In this document: positions 52,296 through 60,100 of the stretch, one piece after another
How positions within the stretch are numbered: position 1 is the stretch's first letter
Layout of the letters: each line of letters begins with the position of its first letter
Origin: SABY01 sp964593705
GTDB taxonomy: Bacteria; Bacteroidota; Bacteroidia; Bacteroidales; 4484-276
Assembly (NCBI GenBank): GCA_964593705.1
Contig: CAZQIV010000014.1
Coordinates: 1-64,000 of the forward strand
Length of the DNA stretch: 64,000 bases
Direction: 5' to 3'
Notes under the pieces: model-generated
Database searches by the model: none
What the model saw: only the letters and a program-made list of their open reading frames with translations
Told to the model about the DNA's origin: nothing
Position numbers and translations under genes: made by a program

Positions 52296-52946
52296 CTTTT
52301 CCCTTTTGTAGATTTTATAATGCAGAATCTCAGACCTCCTGATCCATCTTTTAGAAATCAAATAGTTACAGCAATACTATCGTAAATCTATAATTCGCAA
52401 AAATCATCTTAAAGAACTTAGTGTTACTTAGTGTCTTTGAGTCTTTGTGGCTACATATCTCCAATTTGCCACAAAGGCTCGAAGGCTCAAAGTTTCACAA
52501 AGTGTATTTTATGCGACATATCTTTTACGTTAATTTACGAGTTCTGGATCTTTTATTTCATAATGTCTGTAATATGTGGTAAACCTTAATGGCGGGCAAA
52601 ATTAGGAAAAAACGCATGAGTCTGGTGAATGTGAATTGGCAAGGGAATGCTTTCTTTTTCGAATACTAAGGTGGTGTTTGACAAAAACGGATCCTTAAGG
52701 ATAAAATTTATGTAAGATGAAGTTCATACTTCTTCCACGTTTCATGGTGTGTTTCTCGCTCTTGCAGAGTTATTAAAATCGTTTTGGTTTAGAATACGGA
52801 TGTTTTGTTGTTTATTTTTCAGGTTCTACTACCATTTTTGTGAATGTAAATAATGACTATCACTGTAAACAGATTCTCGCCTCGCTGGCGAAGCGGGTCT
52901 CTGCCGCAAATGCGGCATCGAAATGACAAGGCTAAGGCTTTACACA

Positions 52947-52989
52947 GGGTTGATGTAGTCGGGTGCGAAGCGCCCGACTACATCCACCC
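52947..52989. repeat. Hairpin, apex GGGTGC-GAA-GCGCCC
   Basis: Arms GGGTTGATGTAGTCGGGTGC and complement with one mismatch and one G-U pair. Same family as 11270-11314. Confidence 0.8.
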
Positions 52990-53169
52990 ATACAAACCCG
53001 CCAAAGCCATGTCATTTCGAGAGTTCACCCAAAGTTTTTGGGCATAATGAGGTAATGACAAAAGGGGAAAGATTTCTTTCCGCCAGTTGGCGGATTGAAA
53101 GATTTCTCCCTCCAAAACTTGCTTCGCTACATTTTTTCAGTCGAAATGACAAAGCCCCGGGCTGTGAAT

Positions 53170-53214
53170 GGGGTGAAAGAAAGCGGGCGCGAAGCGCCCG
53201 CTTTCTTTCACCCC
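53170..53214. repeat. Perfect hairpin, apex GGGCGC-GAA-GCGCCC
   Basis: Arms GGGGTGAAAGAAAGCGGGCGC and exact complement. The TCGAAATGAC-flanked slot to its left holds CCGCCAGTTGGCGG, where other copies hold different palindromes. Confidence 0.85.
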
Positions 53215-53359
53215 AACAAACCCGCCAAAGCTCTGTCACCTCGAAGGAGTCCCGATAGCTATCGGGGCGATTGAGACCCGCTTCGCAGAGAGGCGAGCCT
53301 GCCTCGCCCTTAGGTTGGGCCACCTGTAGGCGGCCCGCTTCGCCAGCAAGGCGAGCAAG

Positions 53360-53441
53360 GTGGGAATCTATTGACAAATTTTTATTACCAACAACTATGA
53401 AATCATTAATACTTTGCTTTCCACTAAATTCGCAGTAGTAC
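53360..53441 (-). repeat. Dispersed repeat copy C (inverted)
   Basis: The reverse complement matches 5155-5240 and 10885-10960 (GATTTCATAGTTGTTGGT-AT-AAAAATTTGTCA). It directly adjoins the GC-rich end of the element at 53045-53350, as copies A and B also adjoin GC-rich palindromes. Confidence 0.75.
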
Positions 53442-53459
53442 CCCTTTCTATTGTTTATT

Positions 53460-53548
53460 CTAATATTGTGGCCAACCCACACGTATAATCCTTTTGGCTT
53501 TTTTACCCCTGAACCCAAAAGATTTCCAAGGAAAATTTTATTCAAAAC
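53460..53548 (+). repeat. Direct repeat copy 1 (pair with 54258-54346)
   Basis: CTAATATTGTGGCCAACCCA, CACGTATAATCC, GGCTTTTTTACCCCTG, then AAAAGATTTCCA-GGAAAATTT. The second copy at 54258-54346 is in the same orientation. The small gene at 53950-54198 lies between them. Confidence 0.8.
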
Positions 53549-53949
53549 TCAACCTCAGCAGGAAAAAAACATCAGGGTTGCGATCCCTTTCACGTCAGTT
53601 TTGAATTAAGGGTTGTTCCAGTCTAAAAAGGCAGGTGCAGAGCACCAATAATCTTTGTAGAAAGTACCATATTCTCAAAAAGTTCAGGTGCAGCGCACCG
53701 TAATATTAAATACGTTTTTTCGCTTTTTAGAAATGGATATTCCGGTGCTCTGCACCTTTTGTGTTTTACGGGCAATATTGTTTCTACAAATATTACGCGG
53801 CGCTACCGCTGGAGGGTTATGAACCGAAAATGGCTGTGAGTCATGATTTGCTGTCTTGCCGGTCTGGGCTGGGTTTCATTTTTATTTGTACCCGGGAATT
53901 ATTGTTTGCTATTTTTCCGGGTCAAAGTAATCCCAGTATTCCCTCGGTG

Positions 53950-54198
53950 TCAATATTCTTGTGTATTCAAATTCTGTAATTTGAAAATCAAGTGTGTTTC
54001 ATTTATTTCAGCGTTTATTTCATCCATAGTCATTTTTGATAATCCTTCTTGTTCTGCAATTTCGTTGCATTCCAAAAGTGATTTTCTGGCATATTCTCTA
54101 CTTATCAAATCCACCAAGTCTGTAAATTTAAGTTCCTTACGGCCAAAGTTATACTTTTGAAAATCGGTATTGCTAATTTTTACCTGTATAGTTTGCAT
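53950..54198 (-). CDS. Small hypothetical protein, antitoxin-like size
   Basis: 82 residues (MQTIQVKISNTDFQKYNFGR ... THLIFKLQNLNTQEY). A short strand followed by helices rich in Glu and Lys resembles the build of small antitoxins or regulators, but no family is recognised. After the TGA stop another frame reads REYWDYFDPEK before a stop, which may mean the true C terminus was lost by a small frame change. It sits between direct repeats (53460 and 54258), like other cassette-type genes in the window. Confidence 0.55.
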   Translation of the reverse strand: MQTIQVKISNTDFQKYNFGRKELKFTDLVDLISREYARKSLLECNEIAEQEGLSKMTMDEINAEINETHLIFKLQNLNTQEY

Positions 54199-54257
54199 AT
54201 CTTTATGTGTTTTATTTCATTTTACAAAGTTAATAGATTTCCGTGCTTTTGTGAATG

Positions 54258-54346
54258 CTAATATTGTGGCCAACCCACACGTATAATCCCTTCGGCTTTT
54301 TTACCCCTGTACCCCAAAAGACTTCCAGGGAAAATTTGATTCAAAA
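54258..54346 (+). repeat. Direct repeat copy 2 (pair with 53460-53548)
   Basis: Same sequence as 53460-53548 with a few substitutions (TCCCTTCGGC for TCCTTTTGGC). Confidence 0.8.
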
Positions 54347-54403
54347 TACCAGGGTTGTGCCATAGGCTCGCCTCGCGAAGCGGGCATTCCTTTAGAGCGA
54401 ATC

Positions 54404-54536
54404 CATAGCCGTCAAGTTAAGGAAATATTTGTGATTTTTGAGTAAGTGAATACTACAAAAAAGGCTGAAAGCCTTTCATATCAAAAGGAGGAGCAACGCT
54501 CCTCTTTAGCACAAAAGGAATAATATCTTCAGCCTG
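54404..54536 (-). repeat. 133-bp dispersed repeat, inverted copy of 5433-5565
   Basis: The reverse complement reads CAGGCTGAAGATATTATTCC to AACTTGACGGCTATG and differs from the other copy at only a few bases, although 49 kb away. Such identity in non-coding DNA suggests recent spread or gene conversion. Confidence 0.8.
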
Positions 54537-54701
54537 TCAAATAATCGCCGTGATAACAGGCTAATTGCTGAAATTGGGATAATGACGGATAACGATTATA
54601 CGAATAATGCCGGGCTTTGCCCGTGCATGCCCGAAGCCATGCTTCGGCACAATTAACGAATAACCCAATAAGTTTTCTGCTGCCGCTTCAATTTCCTCCC
54701 G

Positions 54702-55253
54702 CTACTTCAAGGGCTTCAAATCCACATCCACTGTTACTTCGATACTTTCGGCAATATTGTTGATTACCGTTTTGGGGATGTTGATGTTGTAATCGGCTAC
54801 TTTAACATTGAACTTTGATTTTCCGGTAATACCATCTTTGCTTACCGTAAAAGTTCCCATTTCTTCGATATCCTGGGTAACACCGTGGATTGTTAATTTT
54901 CCTTCTAACTGCGCGTTGTAAATGCCTTCTTTTGAAAAGTCAATATCTGCATAGTTTGATATTTTTCCTGTAAAAGTGGCATTTGGGAACTTGTCGGATT
55001 CCAAGTAATTTTCGTTGAAATGTTCCTGCATCAGGGCTTTTTCAAACTTAAATGATTTAATGAGTACCTTGAATACAAAATCTCCGGTTTCCACATCTAG
55101 TGCAGCATTTACCTGCTTATTGTGTGCTTCGATGTTTTCCATGGGTGTGGAGGAAAAGAAGCTGATGTTCCCGTTTTTGGTGATAAATTTTTGTGCCATG
55201 GCCGAGCTACTCAGCAAAACAATGGCGATAAGCAAATTGAGTGTTGTTTTCAT
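54702..55253 (-). CDS. YceI-family periplasmic protein
   Basis: 183 residues: signal peptide (cleavage near SSAMAQ), then a YceI lipocalin-like barrel (FITKNGNISFFSSTPMENIEAHN, FKFEKALMQEHFNENYLESDKFPNATFTG, LEGKLTIHGVTQDIEEMGTF, IPKTVINNIAESIEVTVDVDLKPL). The family binds isoprenoid-type amphipathic molecules in the periplasm. In Bacteroidetes it is often next to the OB-fold protein found here at 55484-55918 (same strand), but here a 230-bp repeat element separates them. Confidence 0.92.
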   Translation of the reverse strand: MKTTLNLLIAIVLLSSSAMAQKFITKNGNISFFSSTPMENIEAHNKQVNAALDVETGDFVFKVLIKSFKFEKALMQEHFNENYLESDKFPNATFTGKISNYADIDFSKEGIYNAQLEGKLTIHGVTQDIEEMGTFTVSKDGITGKSKFNVKVADYNINIPKTVINNIAESIEVTVDVDLKPLK

Positions 55254-55310
55254 ATACTTTGAGTTTAAGTGTGTTTTGAATTTTATAATCTATAATAAAT
55301 AATGAGACCA

Positions 55311-55466
55311 GTCTAAAAAGCCATAATACCCCTAAATCCCCCGCCTAGCCGGCGAGGCTGGCCTAAAGGGGACTTTCCCAAACTACTGATTTTTAGTACT
55401 TCTTCCGTCAGCTGACGGATTGGGGTAAAAAGGACTAAAAATCAGTAGTTTTGGAGTTTTTAGACT
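55311..55466. repeat. Nested inverted-repeat element between YceI and OB-fold genes
   Basis: AGTCTAAAAAGCC near the left end and TTTTTAGACT at the right end frame it. CCCCTAAATCCCCC/GGGG pieces with CCGCCTAGCCGGCG lie inside on the left. A perfect 18-bp pair AAACTACTGATTTTTAGT (55380-55397) / ACTAAAAATCAGTAGTTT (55434-55451) encloses CCGTCAGCTGACGG. Same general design as 32601-32699. Confidence 0.7.
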
Positions 55467-55483
55467 ACACTCAACAATGGTTT

Positions 55484-55918
55484 TTATTTTACCAGTGATC
55501 CACTTTCGATAATTACATCTGTGCCATTATAACCCGGGCAAAACCCCTTTAATTTAAGTGCTGAAGTCAAAGGGTGTTTCTTTAAGGTTTCGGCGTGGTT
55601 GGGCAACATGGTTACCCTCACACCTTCAGCGCCAAACATTCCCTCTCCGAAGGCAAACACTGCAATAATGAGGCTGTCGGCTTCTTCTACATTTGAGAGT
55701 GTGCCACTTATTTCGATCACCTTGCCGATATATTTTTCCCCAGCAGTTTCGGTATTATTTCTAAAGTTATCAAAAAGCTGACGTGCTGTTAATGAAAAAT
55801 CAGCATTAGCTTTTTCGAAATCAGTATGTGCTTTATTGTAAACAAAAGTATATCCGACATAAGCGCCAATTGCCCCAAATATTATAACAACAGCAAGTAT
55901 TTTTATCCGGTTTTTCAT
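55484..55918 (-). CDS. Membrane-anchored OB-fold (tRNA_anti-like) protein
   Basis: 144 residues. An N-terminal membrane anchor (ILAVVIIFGAIGAYVGYTFVY) precedes a helix with SLTARQLFDNFRNN and an OB-fold domain (GEKYIGKVIEISGTLSNVE, VRVTMLPNHAE, LKLKGFCPGYNGTDVIIE). Matches the tRNA_anti-like family seen in Bacteroidetes, where it probably binds something other than tRNA in the periplasm. Commonly paired with YceI proteins, as here. Confidence 0.82.
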   Translation of the reverse strand: MKNRIKILAVVIIFGAIGAYVGYTFVYNKAHTDFEKANADFSLTARQLFDNFRNNTETAGEKYIGKVIEISGTLSNVEEADSLIIAVFAFGEGMFGAEGVRVTMLPNHAETLKKHPLTSALKLKGFCPGYNGTDVIIESGSLVK

Positions 55919-56225
55919 AATACATGTTGAATTTAGAAGTATTAAACAAACAAGCGGTCATATAGTTTAATTTGCCAAATTCCGGGAGATGGAGTAATGA
56001 TGATGTGCTTTAATGCAAGCTTCTTTTAATATGTAGTGCGATTTGTTGGTTAGTTGCTAAGCGTCTGCCAAAAATTAAAACACCATCTGCAATAAGTATG
56101 GCATTAAAGTTACAGTATGTCATTGAAGTAAATCCATCGTGGAATTATACAATTTCACCTAATTAAAATCCAGGTTATTGTTTATTGAACGCTTAATGCA
56201 AATGTACAACAATACCAATAACAAA
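55919..56225. other. Intergenic region, nothing recognised
   Basis: AT-rich; no ORF, repeat or clear promoter beyond the leader of the gene at 55484-55918. Confidence 0.4.
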
Positions 56226-56267
56226 AAGCCCCGATTCGTCCTCCAGCTGGAGGACGAATCGGGGCTT
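56226..56267 (-). terminator. Perfect 42-bp palindrome, terminator-like
   Basis: The arm AAGCCCCGATTCGTCCTCCAG is followed directly by its exact complement, with the centre at CAGCTG and no spare loop. On the minus strand it is followed by CTTTTTGT, so it can act as the second of two terminators for the gene at 56320-57093. Confidence 0.8.
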
Positions 56268-56272
56268 CAAAA

Positions 56273-56305
56273 AGTCAGGGTATGACTTTAAGTCATGCCC
56301 TGACT
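56273..56305 (-). terminator. Intrinsic terminator after the truncated T9SS cargo gene
   Basis: AGTCAGGGTATGACTT pairs with AAGTCATGCCCTGACT (one mismatch). On the minus strand it is followed by TTTTTG. Confidence 0.82.
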
Positions 56306-56319
56306 AACTAATCTAAGTT

Positions 56320-57093
56320 TTATTCAATCACCAGCTTCCTGGTAATTACATTGTTTTGAGAGAATATCTTTACAAAGTAGATTCCGGATTCAAATTCTGA
56401 AACATTTACATTCAGGATTTTTGAGTTGGAATTGACTTTGTAAACAAGTTGTCTTAAGTGGCTGAATACTTCCAATCGGTATATAATTTCAGTTAATCTG
56501 ATGTTGACTTGATTCTTGGCCGGATTGGGATAGAGAAACAAATCTGGATAAATATTTTCACCCAGCCCAATTGAAAAATCAAAATCCACTTCGTATTCCT
56601 GTTGTGTTGTGCCATCTTCCGCTGTAACAAGTATATTTGCCGATCCGGGAATTGCACTTGCCTGTGTGATATTAGTTGTTGCCCCCGGATGATTTACCAT
56701 GCCGTTGACTGTTGGCGGAACTTGTGTTCCTGACGGCACCCAGTATTCGTAATAATATATTTCCGGGTCAAAGCCTTCGATGCTTACATCATCTACTGTA
56801 AGATCAGCTAAAGTGGCATCGCTGCTAAGTTCCATAAAAAAAGCTACTTCGTATTCCTGTTGTGTTGTACCATCTTCTGCTGTAACGAGGACGTTTGCCG
56901 ATCCCGGAATTGCACTTGCCTGTGTGATTTCAATAGTTGCACCGGGATAGTTTACCATACCGCCGACTGTTGGCGGAAATTGTGTTCCTGACGGCACCCA
57001 GTATTCGTAGTAGTAAGTTTCAGGGTCAAAGCCTTCGATACTTTCATCATCTACCGTAATATCCGATAATGAGGCATCGTTGCTGAGTTCCAT
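56320..57093 (-). CDS. T9SS cargo fragment with two repeat modules, probably 5'-truncated
   Basis: 257 residues without signal peptide. Two near-identical modules of about 85 residues (MELSNDASLSDITVDDESIE, GFDPETYYYEYWVPSGTQ, ... TAEDGTTQQEYEVAFF, repeated) are cadherin-like beta sandwiches of the kind found in surface proteins. A type A T9SS sorting domain follows (LYPNPAKNQVNIRLTEI ... GIYFVKIF). The start corresponds to the middle of a module boundary: the second module is preceded by EVAFFMELS, and the same GCTTTTTTTATG is present before the first. This indicates that upstream modules and the signal peptide were deleted. Without a signal the product would not be exported. Confidence 0.65.
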   Translation of the reverse strand: MELSNDASLSDITVDDESIEGFDPETYYYEYWVPSGTQFPPTVGGMVNYPGATIEITQASAIPGSANVLVTAEDGTTQQEYEVAFFMELSSDATLADLTVDDVSIEGFDPEIYYYEYWVPSGTQVPPTVNGMVNHPGATTNITQASAIPGSANILVTAEDGTTQQEYEVDFDFSIGLGENIYPDLFLYPNPAKNQVNIRLTEIIYRLEVFSHLRQLVYKVNSNSKILNVNVSEFESGIYFVKIFSQNNVITRKLVIE

Positions 57094-57144
57094 AAAAAAA
57101 GCCCGGCTTTTACCCCGGCTTTTACCTAACGTTATTGAGAAAAG

Positions 57145-60100
57145 TTACCGTATAATGAGTTTTTCTACCCTATTAAAATCATTATTGGTTAAGATTTTTA
57201 CAGAATACACTCCTGCTTCAAGTGCGTTAACATTCAGCTTGGTCTGTTCCACAAATTCCTTTTCAAGAACAGTTCTCCCACTGAGGTCAAACACGATTAC
57301 TGTAATCAGGTTGGAACCGTTTCCGGACACATGGATGGAGACTTCATCCTGTGCAGGATTTGGATACATTTGAACCGATGTAGAAATATTGGCGGTAATT
57401 CCCGATGCTTTAAACCAGGCATTTCCAACAGCTGCAAATGTACCCTGGTAGAAGTTGCCCGAGGTGTTTTCCAGCACTTGATCATAGTCAACATTCAAAT
57501 CAAACTCCTCGCCGGTGGCAGGCCGATATAGCTTATAGCTTACTGCCTCACCTTCGTTCAAACCATCATTGCCACTGCTTGCGTCATCGTTACCACAAAG
57601 GTTGATTGCAGTATTAACCGATAAATCATTGAGTGTTGTCATACCACAAAGTGTGTTATTGGTATTAAAAGCACCAATTATATCACCAGGCTGCAGTTCA
57701 TTAATCGCTGTATTCAAAAATACTGTTGCCTGTTTGTTGGGTGTAAGGTTCAGAATGCCCCATGGCGTATTCATACTGCTGATTCGTTTAGCATTCTGCA
57801 TACCTGATTTAAGTTCGCAGGCAGGGAATTCAACAGAAATCGCATCAGTTGTTTTAATGGAGTAAGCTTTCCCCGGCTGAAGTTCAGTTAGGGTAGTGAT
57901 GGACATATCTTGCCAGTACATATTTGTTCCGATGAGTTCCATTATGATGATTACATCACTAAGTTGGTCTCCGAATAATTCCTCAACTGAAACCGGACAT
58001 TCACTCAATACGGGCATAAAATGCCATCCCGGTTCTTCCAGGGTCAATACATCATCAGCCATCGCAGAACCAGGCAGTTGGTAATTAACAACTTCGTTTA
58101 CAAATAACACATATCCTGATTGATTATCAAAATCACCAACGGTGTTAAAGCTACCACCCGGCCAGTAAACCTGGGTCATATTTCTGAATATTTCAAGATT
58201 ATCAACGAAAGAAGCAAACATGGCTTCCACATCAGGATTTTCTGGTGTCAGGTAAGACGACATGCTGTTCCAACCGGATTCGAAAGTGAAATTTTGTAAA
58301 TATTCAACGGCATCAAGGCTCACGAGCTTTGATGTTCCGAGGTTTGTAAAGAATTCCTGGTTGGGGGCTGTGGCGTCATATGTGGCAATTGCATAGTATT
58401 CTAAGCCTTCACTTACATCAAACATAAGCCATCTGAACACTTCACCATCATCAAAACCATCTTTCTCACCTGTGGTGAGATCATTGCCATATGCATTTAC
58501 TACAGAACTACCAAATGCACTCATCTGGGTAGCACCACCACAAACTTCCATACCGTCATCATTTATATAGAATACACCCATCCAGTCACCGGCTTCAAGA
58601 GCTTCACCAAAGATATTTGGATTAGCTGTGGTTGGTATCTGTATCGTATGGATGATGTCGGTAGGATTAACTTGCCATTCAAGCAGCAAACTAACTTCTA
58701 CTGTAACATCGCCGTCAACAACATCAATACTTCCAGACTGGTTAAAATAACCATCTTTCGTAATTGTATAATTGTATGTCCCCGGATCATAGGTATAATA
58801 AACGGCCTCTCCATTTGCATCGGTGTAATTTATCTCCCCTTCCAGTTCAATGCTTACATTTTCGATGGGTGTTGTGCCATCCTCTTCGGTAACAACAAAA
58901 GAAATATTATAAGCAGAAACCCCACAAACATCGGAATCTACCCAATCTTCTTCTTCCATTTCCAATAATGTACCGTTATAAGCTCCGGAAATGTCGTGTA
59001 AGGTAGTCCCTGTTCCTTCATTAAAATCATAGTAGGTAACCAGGTTGCTATATAGAGAAGGTTCATCAATGCAAGCATAATCAATGACTTCCTGTTGTGT
59101 CAGAGCCTTATCCCATACTTTTACTTCATCAATCATTCCCTTAAAGTTAATACTTCCGCCCGGAACCCTTTCACCTATCCTAAGATTAACATAACCAGAC
59201 CCAGATGTAGTATTCATCCCTGATAAGGTAGCAGAACCTACCAGCTCACCATCTTGATATAGATATCCGGTAATGCCATCATAAACAAAAGCAACGTGAA
59301 CCCATGAACCAATGGGAACGGTGGCAACTGAGGCAGATATATTTGCATTTGTACCGCCTGAGAGATATGCCAGGTATCCGGATCCGTTAACGATAAAGGT
59401 ATTCCGCGAACCGGCAGCATTTACACCATAATCGGTAATGGTTAAATTACTGCTGGGAGCTTCTGATAAATAAATCCAGGCTTGAAATGTCCTGGGATAA
59501 TTACTATCTATTCCAGGACAGGTAGTCTGTACATAATCATCCACTCCGTCAAATTCGAGGGCAGTTGGCGTATCAGAAGGCCATAAGCTTACTTCTACTG
59601 TAACATTAGCGTCCACCACCTCAACATTGTCAGAATAGGCAAAATATCCATCTTTTGAGATGGTAAAAGGATAAATATCCGGGAGGTATTGGCTAAAAGT
59701 AGTTTCTCCGGACGCATTGGTGTATTGTTGTACACCATCGAGTTCTACCAAGGCATCTTCAAGTGGATTTGTACCTGCTCCTTCAGTCACAATAAATGTA
59801 ATGTCGTAATAAATAATTGGTGCTAAAGCTACATTTTCAGTTACATCATTATCAATTACTTCCACTGAACCGGTTAGTTCATAATAATCGCTATTTGTAA
59901 CCGAATAGTCATAGACCCCTGAGAGATATCCTGTAAAGACAGTTTCACCAAATTCGTCGGTAAGTTGTTGTACACCATCAAGGTTTACCAAAGCATTTTC
60001 AACAGGATCACCCGTTAATTCATCAGTTACAACAAAAGTAATGTCATACTCTATTCCGGTCAGGATCAGGCTAACTTCAACGGTTACATCATCATCAACA

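Larger units (their letters stand above)
52362..53949. repeat. 1.6-kb gene-free repeat region
   Basis: Contains TTAGTG simple repeats (52415-52510), AT-rich DNA to 52860, two TCGAAATGAC-type elements back to back (52870-53040 and 53045-53350) with hairpins at 52947 and 53170, dispersed repeat copy C (53360-53441, inverted), direct repeat 53460-53548, and GGTGC-family arms with ACAAATATTACGCGG (53636-53830). ORFs here are shadows of palindromes. Confidence 0.65.
54199..54701. repeat. Repeat-filled gap upstream of the small gene
   Basis: Holds direct repeat copy 2 (54258-54346), a GC-rich patch (54364-54395), the 133-bp repeat (54404-54536) and a CCCGAAGCCATGCTTCGG-like palindrome at about 54630. 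No gene. Confidence 0.6.
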
